A stretch of DNA of 20,147 nt from a virus: IMG/VR virus record IMGVR_UViG_3300042465_007409, positions 1 to 20,147 of that record, one strand, 5' to 3'. Positions within the stretch are counted from its first letter, which is position 1. Each line of letters starts with the position of its first letter. A model generated the notes under the pieces. That model was not told the origin of the DNA. It saw only the letters and a program-made list of their open reading frames with translations, and searched no databases. A program made the position numbers and the translations under genes. Positions 1 through 7,608 of this stretch are shown here, piece after piece.

Positions 1-13
1 ATGTGGTAAACAT
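1..13 (-). CDS. Possible start of the next cassette gene (cut by window edge)
   Basis: An ATG on the minus strand at 13-11 overlaps the TAA stop (15-13) of the GT32-like gene as TAATG. This is the same coupling seen at uvsY/uvsW and gene 44/62. Only M-F-T-T can be read before the window ends, so no product can be named. The call rests only on the overlap pattern and on the tight packing of the neighbouring genes. Confidence 0.35.
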
Positions 14-915
14 TAGTATAAATCTTTCTCAATTAAAATTTTATTTATATATTGTTGTAATAAGTAAAATTTACTTCCAGGAACTATATTTTTATTTTTA
101 AATGATGAATTATGCCAATGCCAAGTAAATGCTTCTAAAAAGAGATGTGTTTTATTTTTTAATTCTTTATCAAACCATTGAGTTTCTATCTCTGTTCCAA
201 GACCATGGTGTTTTATATTTATACACCACTCCGTGTTAAAAAAAGTTGAAGGTAGTATATTAAATTGATTATCTCTATATACATCTCTAAATAATTCTTT
301 TCCCCATGTAGTTGAATTTTTTTCTGGCATTCTTTGTATTAGCATTTTAAGAAATTTATTACCTAATTCGCTATCTTTAAATAAATTCATTACACTAGCA
401 CATGCTCCCTGATTTACAAAATCAGTTTCACTTCCCCACATGTATAAAAATTCTTGATCTATAAGAGGAGACATATCTCTCAAAAAGACAATATCCATAT
501 CTATCCAAAATCCCCCATATTTTGTACATGCCAAAAGTCGTAAAAGATCGCTTTTTAAATAATACAAACTATCTGTGGCGAATAAAAAATCATATTTTTC
601 CTCTAAAATAGTATTTTTTGATAATTCTAATGGATCATAAATTTTAAAAGTAATATAATCTTTAAATTTTTTCAATTCAGATTTATTAGAGATATCATAA
701 TCAGACCATATAATCAATCTATTATTATGATAATTTTGTGTTGCAAAAAATGATTGAACGCACAATAATTCTTTTTCAGATCTTATCTCGGAATATAAAT
801 GAAAATTTGTATTTTTATTTGATTTTATAAAATTTGTATTTTTTAAAAAATCTAAACATTTTTCATAATCTTTATATAATTCTGGATTTTTTTCAAAACT
901 TATATCAATCATCAT
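13..915 (-). CDS. GT32-type glycosyltransferase (DXD sugar-binding family)
   Basis: 300 aa. The segment around residues 123-146 (SDLLR, then KYGGFWIDMD at 132-141, then IVFLR) is the hallmark of the Gly_transf_sug / GT32 family: an SDxxR helix, a YGG turn and a DxD (D139, D141) that binds the metal and nucleotide sugar. Known members transfer GlcNAc, mannose or galactose in polysaccharide synthesis; donor and acceptor cannot be told here. There is no signal peptide or membrane segment, so it should act in the cytoplasm. It starts with two consecutive Met codons one base after the GT2 gene's stop, implying translational coupling. The gene is very AT-rich. The family call is firm; the substrate is unknown. 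Confidence 0.8.
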   Translation of the reverse strand: MMIDISFEKNPELYKDYEKCLDFLKNTNFIKSNKNTNFHLYSEIRSEKELLCVQSFFATQNYHNNRLIIWSDYDISNKSELKKFKDYITFKIYDPLELSKNTILEEKYDFLFATDSLYYLKSDLLRLLACTKYGGFWIDMDIVFLRDMSPLIDQEFLYMWGSETDFVNQGACASVMNLFKDSELGNKFLKMLIQRMPEKNSTTWGKELFRDVYRDNQFNILPSTFFNTEWCINIKHHGLGTEIETQWFDKELKNKTHLFLEAFTWHWHNSSFKNKNIVPGSKFYLLQQYINKILIEKDLY

Positions 916-916
916 A

Positions 917-1807
917 TTACCTGTTATTATAGTAATTTAATTCTTTTTTAAATCTATTATTAAAATTATTAATATTATTTTTAATTGCTTCTGGATGTGT
1001 TCCAGTGAATTTTTCTGTCTTGCATTGTCCTCTTACATGTGGTTTAAATTCATGTACACCATCAAATATTTCTTCAACTTGTAATTTTTGATCTTCGTCA
1101 CCATTGACCCAAGGCAAATATACTTTATTAAAATAATCATCTATACAATTATTTTTACTAACTGCGTCCTTATAATAAGATATTTTTTTATATACTTGTT
1201 CAGGAAAAACATAGGAATAATGATACATTTGAACACCTATTTTATCATATAATGTATTGCTATCTATATGTTTTTTTTGTATATTTAAATTATCTGGATA
1301 TTTTATCGTTGGTGGTCTATGTGTTAACCAAGTAGCTCCCTTTGTATATTTAAATATTCTTAAAAAATTATCTCTATTAAGTTCAAATCCTGTTAAAAAA
1401 TGATTGAATCCACCATAAAAAGAACAACTTCTGATGCCTACACTAGTTGGTTGTTCTTCTTTTAATAATTTAATTATTTTTTCTAAATCTTCAGTTTTAT
1501 ATACCTCATCCGAATCCAAATTCCAAATATAATCTATATCATCATTTATAAATTTCATATAAGCTTTACATTGATCATCTTTTTCATTAAATTGACCATG
1601 AATAATTTTTATTTTATTTTCTGGATCTGGAAAATCATGTAAAATTTTATTTGTATCATCTAATGATGTTGTTCTACCTTGTCGTTGCCAATAATTAACT
1701 GGCCCCTCTGAAATTAATATTTGTGTTGCAAAAGGATATACTTGTTCTAGACATTCTTTTAGAACATAATCACCTTCAAAAATTATCATTCCAAATGCTA
1801 TTTTCAT
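917..1807 (-). CDS. GT2-like glycosyltransferase
   Basis: 296 aa. The N-terminus (MKIAFGMIIFEGDYVLKECL) is a typical GT-A first strand and helix of family 2-like transferases. It is followed by an ISEGP segment near residue 33 and an acidic NLDSDE motif at 96-101, the expected DxD/DxDE metal-nucleotide-sugar site. The C-terminal half contains several Trp, Tyr and His residues likely to line an acceptor site, but I recognise no specific subfamily. No membrane helices are visible, so it looks soluble rather than a processive polymer synthase. A TTAGGAT stretch upstream overlaps the stop of the preceding gene and may serve as a weak ribosome binding site for the ATG at 1807. The exact sugar is unknown. 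Confidence 0.75.
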   Translation of the reverse strand: MKIAFGMIIFEGDYVLKECLEQVYPFATQILISEGPVNYWQRQGRTTSLDDTNKILHDFPDPENKIKIIHGQFNEKDDQCKAYMKFINDDIDYIWNLDSDEVYKTEDLEKIIKLLKEEQPTSVGIRSCSFYGGFNHFLTGFELNRDNFLRIFKYTKGATWLTHRPPTIKYPDNLNIQKKHIDSNTLYDKIGVQMYHYSYVFPEQVYKKISYYKDAVSKNNCIDDYFNKVYLPWVNGDEDQKLQVEEIFDGVHEFKPHVRGQCKTEKFTGTHPEAIKNNINNFNNRFKKELNYYNNR

Positions 1808-1815
1808 AATAAATC

Positions 1816-2694
1816 CTAACTATTATTTTTTATATCATTAAAATATTTGATACAACAATCATTCAACCATGGTACACCTGTTACATTATGTATACCATGC
1901 CTTGGTGCTACTATAAAAGTATCATTTTGTAAATTTATAGTAAAATTAGAAAAATGAATATATGTTAGTTTTTGTATATTTCCATTCCAAATAATTTTAC
2001 CATCAATTGTATATCCATGATTTTTTAAATTCCAAGGTGCTAAATGCCCAGTTTTTTCTCCAATAATTTTTATATTATTTTTATAAAGTTTATATAATAA
2101 TTCAAGATATTTTTGATCTCCGCATGTTCCGTAATCTTTAGCGTAAATATTATCTGGATTCATTACGCAATTTATCCACGTGTGTAACATTTCTCTTCCA
2201 GCTTTATCATTTTTTATGAAAACTATTCCAACATTAAATAAACCACAATTTGTTTGAACTCTGTGTTCGACTAAACCCATGGATTTATCTTCGATATCTT
2301 GATAGATAGAATCTAAAGATTCATAAAAATAAATATCAGAATCAGAATATATTATATGATCTATTTTAAATTTATTGAAACAATATTCTGGAAAATATGA
2401 TGACATTTTATAATTAAGTTCCATCTTTTTGGCACATATTCCAGTTTGTTGTTCCATTGCTATTGCTTCTTCTGATGGAATGATTTTATCAAATCTAGAA
2501 TCATCATTGATTAAATCATCAATTAATATAAATTTTATATTTTTTATTTTTTTTGATAAAGCAACTTCATAACATTCTTTATCCATGCAAAGATAATATA
2601 CAAATACATCATTATTATGTTTATTTAATGAATTAACAAGTGATAATCCACGATTTAAATAATTTATATCACTTATAGTACATACATATTTCAT
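1816..2694 (-). CDS. GT8-like (GT-A fold) glycosyltransferase
   Basis: 292 aa. It begins with a GT8-like pattern: a first strand (KYVCTISD), then a helix reading GLSLVNSLNKHN. It carries an IIYSDSDIYF motif at 115-123 whose D118-S-D120 matches the metal-binding DxD of glycogenin/LgtC-type retaining transferases. Further along are NCGLFNVGIVFIKND (149-163), DYGTCGDQKYL (187-197), GHLAPWNL (216-223) and a C-terminal HFSNF. The G-D-Q and H-x-S elements correspond in position to conserved GT8 elements. Its ATG overlaps the preceding gene's stop as ATGA. The assignment to a GT-A transferase is good, but the exact family and the donor are uncertain. Confidence 0.7.
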   Translation of the reverse strand: MKYVCTISDINYLNRGLSLVNSLNKHNNDVFVYYLCMDKECYEVALSKKIKNIKFILIDDLINDDSRFDKIIPSEEAIAMEQQTGICAKKMELNYKMSSYFPEYCFNKFKIDHIIYSDSDIYFYESLDSIYQDIEDKSMGLVEHRVQTNCGLFNVGIVFIKNDKAGREMLHTWINCVMNPDNIYAKDYGTCGDQKYLELLYKLYKNNIKIIGEKTGHLAPWNLKNHGYTIDGKIIWNGNIQKLTYIHFSNFTINLQNDTFIVAPRHGIHNVTGVPWLNDCCIKYFNDIKNNS

Positions 2695-3443
2695 AAATCA
2701 CCCATAAACACTTTCAACCAATCAACATTTGGTGATAATAGATCTCCATGTGTTGCGTATCCAGGAATTGGAGTTAGTAGTTTTCTATTTTTAATACTTG
2801 ACAATATATTGAACAATTCAAAATCTCTTGGTATTTTTTTATATGGATAGTCATCTTTATCCATTTCAACTAATTCATATTTAAATACCTCATAATCATG
2901 TCTTATTAAATCTAGTTTCATTGCAAATGTCATTGTAAATGAGTTAGAAGTTCTCCAATAATTATTTAATCCATAATAAATATTACTTTTAAAGTTATCG
3001 AAAAGATTTTGTCCTAAATCTATAAATTTATTATAATTTTTATTGAAATGATATCCATATTTTTCAGGAGAATCATATAATGACACATAATCAGCATCTA
3101 AAATATTAAATGCTTCATTTATAACTTCCCTTGATCCATTTCTATGAAGATAATCATTTTCAACAAAATACACTATATTGTCATCATGAGAACTATTCAT
3201 AGCATGTTTCATTACATAATCGAAACTAGCAGAGTTTCCTAAATTTGTTTTAATTATTTCAAAATTATACGACATAAGCCAGTTCATCGTATCATCTGTC
3301 ACATTATCAGCTACTATAAATAATTTATCTGAATTTTTTAATTCAAAATTTTTTATAAAATTATTTAAACAATTTTCATTTGTAAAATAAGAGGGAGCTT
3401 TACCTCTTCTATTTTTATCAGATAATCTATAATAAATTAGCAT
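2691..3443 (-). CDS. Putative GT-A-like glycosyltransferase, family not recognised
   Basis: 250 aa. The pattern suggests a nucleotide-sugar transferase fold: strands with ADN near residue 45, a variable middle, and VYFVENDYLH at 91-100 where an acidic END could replace DxD. This is followed by DADYVSLYDSPEKYG (116-130) and a C-terminal ATHGDLLSPNVDW, which looks like an active-site loop. I do not recognise a named Pfam family with certainty. The context supports a role in glycan assembly: it begins one base after the stop of the sugar 3-dehydratase and overlaps the next transferase by ATGA. It could instead be a non-catalytic relative. Confidence 0.55.
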   Translation of the reverse strand: MLIYYRLSDKNRRGKAPSYFTNENCLNNFIKNFELKNSDKLFIVADNVTDDTMNWLMSYNFEIIKTNLGNSASFDYVMKHAMNSSHDDNIVYFVENDYLHRNGSREVINEAFNILDADYVSLYDSPEKYGYHFNKNYNKFIDLGQNLFDNFKSNIYYGLNNYWRTSNSFTMTFAMKLDLIRHDYEVFKYELVEMDKDDYPYKKIPRDFELFNILSSIKNRKLLTPIPGYATHGDLLSPNVDWLKVFMGDL

Positions 3444-3444
3444 T

Positions 3445-4788
3445 TTAAACCCTTATGTTACTAGCCATATCAAAATATTTGTTAACTACTTCTTCAATAT
3501 AATCCAGTTGAATATCAGTTATAATAGGACTAGTACCTAGAAAAAAAGTATCTGTTGTAACTTTTGTCGCTACTGGAAAATCCATTTTAGCATTTCCTTT
3601 ATAAATTTTTTCATATGCTGGTTGTAGTAATAAATTTCCACCAAAATAATTCCTAGTTTGAATTTTATTTTGTTCTAAAAACACAGTAAAATCATTTCTT
3701 CTCATGTATACGCCATCTTTGATTGTCAAAGGAAAAGCAAACCAAGATGGATCAGAATTTTTTGTTGCGACTGGTAAATGAAATACTGATTCATATTTTT
3801 TAAATATTTTATATAGTCTATTAAAATTCTTTTTACGCAATTTAGTTATTTCATCTAGTTTTTTAATTTGCACTAAACCAATAGCGGCTTGTAGATCTAA
3901 AGGTTTTAAATTATATCCAATTTCCTCATAAACATATTTGTGATCAAAAATTGTATCTGGCATACTTGGTAGCCAATTGCTAAATCTTTTTTTACACATG
4001 CCATTTATAAGGCAAGCTGATCCTTTTCCAGTGCAATAACATCCACGACCCCATTCTCGTAAGCTTTTGATAACAGTTTCTTGGATTTCATTAGAACATG
4101 CCACAAATCCACCTTCTCCCATGCTAATATGATGTGCTGGATAAAATGAACAAGAAGCAAACTGACCAAAAGATCCAAGTAATTTATTATCATAAGTGCT
4201 GTTTAAAGCATCACAGCAATCTTCAAGTAAAATAAGATCATATTTTTCCACTATTTCCATTACTTTGTCCATATTTGGTGGATTACCTAAAACATGGGCA
4301 AATATAAGAGCTTTTGCTCCTTCTTTAGCTGCTTTTTCTAGTTGTTCTATATTTAAGTTTAATGTATTTAATTCAATATCAATAAATATTGGTATAAATG
4401 AATTTTGGATTATTGGATTTACTGTGGTCGGAAATCCAGCTACTGGAGTTATAATTTTAGTCCCAGCTGGCAAATTGTATAGTTTCTTAGATTTTAATGC
4501 ACTTATCATAAGCAAATTTGCACTAGATCCGCTATTAGTAAGTGCTCCATAGCCTTTTCCTAATTTACTATGAAATTGACGTTCAAAACGAACACCCATT
4601 TCTCCTAGAGCTAACCAGCCATTTAATAGGGTATCGATAGCCGCTATAAACTCTTCATCACCAAAATATGGTCCTGCGTATTGTACCCAGTCTTTTCCAG
4701 CTACCCATTGAGTTTTAATTGAATTTTTTAAAGATATTATTTCTTTAATTTTATTTTCAATTTGATTATTATTTGTTATTTGTATCAT
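3445..4788 (-). CDS. rfbH: [2Fe-2S], PMP-dependent NDP-4-keto-6-deoxyhexose 3-dehydratase (RfbH/DdhC/E1 type)
   Basis: 447 aa, close to full length for the family. It has the DegT/DnrJ/EryC1/StrS aminotransferase fold: TNSGSSANL (84-92) for cofactor phosphate binding, LLEDCCDALNS (187-197) with the Asp that binds the cofactor ring nitrogen, and FYPAHHISMGEGG (215-227). In that last motif His220 stands where ordinary aminotransferases have the PLP lysine, the mark of E1-type C-3 dehydratases that use PMP instead of transaminating. The Fe-S ligands are visible: C192-X57-C250-X1-C252, with C259 or C265 as fourth ligand, before KKRF. E1/RfbH makes the 3-deoxy intermediate for ascarylose, abequose, paratose or tyvelose from CDP-4-keto-6-deoxyglucose and needs a reductase partner (E3), which is not in this window. 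The gene has its own promoter-like sequence in the 38-bp gap upstream. Family firm, substrate inferred. Confidence 0.88.
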   Translation of the reverse strand: MIQITNNNQIENKIKEIISLKNSIKTQWVAGKDWVQYAGPYFGDEEFIAAIDTLLNGWLALGEMGVRFERQFHSKLGKGYGALTNSGSSANLLMISALKSKKLYNLPAGTKIITPVAGFPTTVNPIIQNSFIPIFIDIELNTLNLNIEQLEKAAKEGAKALIFAHVLGNPPNMDKVMEIVEKYDLILLEDCCDALNSTYDNKLLGSFGQFASCSFYPAHHISMGEGGFVACSNEIQETVIKSLREWGRGCYCTGKGSACLINGMCKKRFSNWLPSMPDTIFDHKYVYEEIGYNLKPLDLQAAIGLVQIKKLDEITKLRKKNFNRLYKIFKKYESVFHLPVATKNSDPSWFAFPLTIKDGVYMRRNDFTVFLEQNKIQTRNYFGGNLLLQPAYEKIYKGNAKMDFPVATKVTTDTFFLGTSPIITDIQLDYIEEVVNKYFDMASNIRV

Positions 4789-4795
4789 AATGTTT

Positions 4796-4824
4796 ATTAT
4801 AAATTTTTATATTAAAAAAGTCAA
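4796..4824 (-). promoter_or_regulatory. Sigma-70-like promoter upstream of the sugar 3-dehydratase gene
   Basis: On the minus strand TTGACT (4824-4819), a 17-base spacer and a perfect TATAAT (4801-4796) fill the short gap between the SDR gene's stop and the dehydratase's ATG at 4788. Spacing and match are ideal for a host sigma-70 promoter, so this may be an early promoter inside the cassette. The predicted start site, about 7 bases after TATAAT, falls almost on the ATG, so the message would be nearly leaderless. No Shine-Dalgarno sequence is visible. The AT-rich background raises the chance of coincidence. Confidence 0.5.
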
Positions 4825-4826
4825 TA

Positions 4827-5609
4827 TTATTTTATAATTTCATTTAATGCTTGAAATATAGAATATTCTTTTTTATATCCACAAGAAATTAATTTTGTAT
4901 TATCTAACCACATATCTTTAATTTGTACTAGATTATGAAATTTTGGACTTTCAATTGAATTAATTGTACTATTTGACTTAATTTTGTCTTTGACATAATA
5001 AATGATATCTTTTATTTTTACTGGTTCTGAGTTAGAAATATTATAAATTTCATTTAGTTTACCATTGTCTATTACATTTTTTATAGCTTTACATGCATCA
5101 GTAACATACATGTAGTCTCTTATATGTTCACCACCATCATAAAGATGAACGTCTTGATCATTTTTAAGACAATTAATCATATATTGAATTGCATTTTTCT
5201 TCCTTGATATTTTATCATCATCATTTCCTATAATATTAGTCAGTCTTAATATTCTATAATTTATATTAAATGTTTTACAATAAGAAATTAATAATTGTTC
5301 GGCTGTTCTTTTTGTTATAGAATAAAATCCAGTTGGATTACAAATACTATTTTCATTTGCTGGTAAATCGAGTGTTTGACCATAAACAAACCATGAACTA
5401 ATAAAATTAAATGTTATTTTTTCTTTTAAGTTATATTTTTTACATTCTTCCAAAACTTCAATTAATTTTATTAAATTTGTACTTATAAAGTATAGAATTT
5501 GATTCGCTTTTGGTACATTATCATTTCTTTTATTTTCTATACAAAAATTTTTATATAGTTTTAAAAAATTACTTCCAATAAATCCACTAGAGCCATATAA
5601 ATTAATCAT
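4827..5609 (-). CDS. Short NAD(P)-dependent sugar epimerase/4-ketoreductase (extended SDR family)
   Basis: 260 aa, shorter than the usual 300-340. A Rossmann nucleotide loop is visible at 6-12 (GSSGFIG). S71/S72 sit at the catalytic Ser position, and Y96-S-I-T-K100 is the YxxxK catalytic pair. LRLTNIIGND (121-130) and GGEHIRDYMYVTD (159-171) are typical of NDP-sugar epimerases and dehydratases. The deletion lies between the first loop and the ILYFIS strand (38-43), where about two strands of the usual cofactor domain seem to be missing. Being next to an RfbH-type dehydratase suggests a 4-ketoreductase or epimerase role like abequose/paratose synthase or ascarylose reductase. A GGA lies upstream of the ATG, at most a weak ribosome binding site. 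Fold firm, reaction inferred. Confidence 0.75.
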   Translation of the reverse strand: MINLYGSSGFIGSNFLKLYKNFCIENKRNDNVPKANQILYFISTNLIKLIEVLEECKKYNLKEKITFNFISSWFVYGQTLDLPANENSICNPTGFYSITKRTAEQLLISYCKTFNINYRILRLTNIIGNDDDKISRKKNAIQYMINCLKNDQDVHLYDGGEHIRDYMYVTDACKAIKNVIDNGKLNEIYNISNSEPVKIKDIIYYVKDKIKSNSTINSIESPKFHNLVQIKDMWLDNTKLISCGYKKEYSIFQALNEIIK

Positions 5610-5633
5610 TAATATTCCATTATATAGATAAAA

Positions 5634-6305
5634 TTATAAAAGATAAGATTGTAAAAATTCATTTTCTTGCATATAGTTTTTGCCATGAAATCCAAAAGAG
5701 TTCATTAAAGTATGATCATCATCAATTGGAATTTCTACAGAAAATTTTCTTGCCAACTCAACTGGCGCAAAATTAATATTATTTGATTCTAAATAATTTC
5801 GTATAGTTGAGCTTATAAAAACATCTTCATTAGTTGTAAAATAAGGCATATTTGGGCCAGAAAATAAATTTATATTAGATGTTAATTTATAAAGATTTTT
5901 TGATTTTATACAAAAACCACCATTTCCAACTAAGTTTTTACCATTACACCAAGGCATTCTAGATGGCCATGGTGCTCCTATATAATCATATTTTAAATAT
6001 TCTTCATCCCATAAGTTATTATTAAAACAAAATCCATCCGTTTGGATGCACATTATTCTATCACTCGTACAATATTCATTTAATCCACTAAAAAGCATTA
6101 AATTATATTGTAAATAATTTAATGGTCCAAGATGTATAACATGAAAATCTGAATTTTTATAATTTGTATTTGGAGTTATAAAAATAATTTTATTAATTTT
6201 TAACTTAATTTCATTGAAACACTTTTTAAATAAATTTTTAATTAAATTTTCATAAGCAATGGTTTCATTACCCAAACCATCGACAACAGCTATATCTATA
6301 TTCAC
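5634..6305 (-). CDS. DUF5672-type glycosyltransferase-like protein
   Basis: 223 aa. The run CIQTDGF (86-92), NNNLWDEEYLKYDYIGAPWP (95-114) and VGNGGFCIKS (126-135) is the pattern I associate with DUF5672, a family found among polysaccharide-synthesis genes and thought to be GT-A-like. Q-T-D-G would supply the metal-binding acid, and GNGGF resembles the acceptor loop of family 7/8-like transferases. The start is GTG (6305-6303), overlapping the previous stop as GTGA; the next Met codon lies too far inside to be the start. No biochemical reaction is established for the family, so the transferase role is inference from motif layout and neighbourhood. Confidence 0.7.
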   Translation of the reverse strand: MNIDIAVVDGLGNETIAYENLIKNLFKKCFNEIKLKINKIIFITPNTNYKNSDFHVIHLGPLNYLQYNLMLFSGLNEYCTSDRIMCIQTDGFCFNNNLWDEEYLKYDYIGAPWPSRMPWCNGKNLVGNGGFCIKSKNLYKLTSNINLFSGPNMPYFTTNEDVFISSTIRNYLESNNINFAPVELARKFSVEIPIDDDHTLMNSFGFHGKNYMQENEFLQSYLL

Positions 6306-6943
6306 TTTACATCCTTTAAATTATGATGTTTTTCTGGAGCTTTCCAATAAGGACCAGGAACCACTGGTGGATTACTTCCACTTCTATATTTATGATTGTG
6401 CCAAACCTTCACGTCGTTTGCTGGATTATATACTCTATATTCAGCCTCAACGAAACACTGCATTATTCGTCCATCACATGCGTAATAACCAATTGGAAAA
6501 TCTGCATTTTTGACTTTACATTTACCTTTCCAAATCCAAACATCATTAGATTCAACGGCGGCTTTTCCATCACAATGAAACCCATTAACAAAGTAATAGT
6601 CATCTGGAGGATATGTTCTACTTATTCCTAGAGCAATATCTTCGGTCATTACTGAATCTACTAATTTAATGGTATCATCAAAATAAATATCACCATTCGC
6701 AATGATGTTTATATCATTATTTTTTGATGCTTCGAGCATATTAAAAATATTTTGATAATTTGTTCTATCTCCATATGGAAATATTTTTGTTACTTTTGTG
6801 CTAAAAACTGGAAGTTCATGGTTTGTAATTACAAATATATGATCAAATAAACCAGATAATATGTTATGCTTAATACAAAAATCAAATTCACTTTGTCTAT
6901 ATTCGTTATTAGTTTTTACATATTCAACAAATAGATTTTTCAT
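6302..6943 (-). CDS. Putative GT-A-like glycosyltransferase
   Basis: 213 aa. It has a likely DxD-type site in IIANGDIYFDD (80-90). It then has SNDVWIWKGK (132-141), DFPIGYYACDGRI (148-160), NPANDVKVWHNH (173-184) and a short Pro-rich C-terminus. The succession of an acidic strand, a V-W-I-W-K strand, a G-xx-x-C-D-x-R-I helix start and an N-P-x-x-x-x-x-x-x-H-x-H end resembles a group of small transferase-like proteins found with polysaccharide genes, but I cannot name the family. It overlaps the neighbouring gene by ATGA, so it is co-translated with the paralogous pair. No signal peptide or membrane segment. Confidence 0.55.
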   Translation of the reverse strand: MKNLFVEYVKTNNEYRQSEFDFCIKHNILSGLFDHIFVITNHELPVFSTKVTKIFPYGDRTNYQNIFNMLEASKNNDINIIANGDIYFDDTIKLVDSVMTEDIALGISRTYPPDDYYFVNGFHCDGKAAVESNDVWIWKGKCKVKNADFPIGYYACDGRIMQCFVEAEYRVYNPANDVKVWHNHKYRSGSNPPVVPGPYWKAPEKHHNLKDVK

Positions 6944-7608
6944 TTTATTGTACCATTGTGTGTATAAAACGTCTTACGAATCGCTTCACCAGCTATTCTT
7001 TGTGCATTATGTCCCATATCAACTAATCCTTGAATTTTGGATTCTCCAGATGAAATTCCCATTGTTATTATTGGCTTTCTATCAGTAAAATTAGTATCAG
7101 CAAACGCACAATACTGTTGTCCTACCATTCCTAGACTTATATTTGATTCTTTCAAAACTTCTAATAGTATTTCATGATCAAAGAATTGCTTTGATGTTTG
7201 TAAATAATGCTCACAACGATTAATCCACATGTCAATAAAATTTTTAACAGTAGAGTTATTTTTCATGAAAATTGGAGAAGCTTTTGGTATATACTCTCCA
7301 TACTGATTCATACTGTTTGTAGATAAAATCACATCAACATTGGTATGATCTATTATATCGATAGAACTATGAACTTTGCTATCTATATCTAACCATATCA
7401 GAGAAGTATCAAATTTTTCTAGACACTTTTTTATGAATTTTGGTTTAAATAAACAATTATTTCTATAACTACCAAGTGATACTATATGCTCAACATAATA
7501 ATCTATGTTTAATTCTTGCATATTTTCTATAAATTTTTTTGCGTGATCTGTGTAATAAGTATCATTTTCGTCCACATCACAATAATAAGAAATGACTTTT
7601 GTATTCAT
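6940..7608 (-). CDS. DxD nucleotide-sugar transferase-like protein, paralogue B
   Basis: 222 aa. It is clearly related to the gene immediately upstream. Both share an N-terminal VISxYxDVD...YYxDHA, then GxYRxNCLxKPxFI, WLDxDS (here W72-S77, with D74 and D76 as a DxD), PKASPI, FDHExLL and PxITMGxxxGESK. The WLDxDS strand at residues 70-77 fits a GT-A donor site. I do not know a named family with certainty, though GT77-like nucleotide-diphospho-sugar transferases are possible. Its ATG overlaps paralogue A's stop as ATGA. Divergence from paralogue A is high in the C-terminal third, so the two probably use different donors or acceptors. Confidence 0.6.
   Translation of the reverse strand: MNTKVISYYCDVDENDTYYTDHAKKFIENMQELNIDYYVEHIVSLGSYRNNCLFKPKFIKKCLEKFDTSLIWLDIDSKVHSSIDIIDHTNVDVILSTNSMNQYGEYIPKASPIFMKNNSTVKNFIDMWINRCEHYLQTSKQFFDHEILLEVLKESNISLGMVGQQYCAFADTNFTDRKPIITMGISSGESKIQGLVDMGHNAQRIAGEAIRKTFYTHNGTIK

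Noticed and set aside
42-49. TATAAATA octamer in the GT32 gene (also near 216)
   Set aside because: Inside coding sequence of a very AT-rich gene with no nearby start codon downstream; chance occurrence.
4196-4552. 118-codon open frame on the + strand opposite the sugar dehydratase
   Set aside because: Antisense to a gene with complete catalytic motifs, no recognisable domain, no ribosome site. The other + strand frames (for example 19202-19558 and 8574-8921) were dropped for the same reasons.
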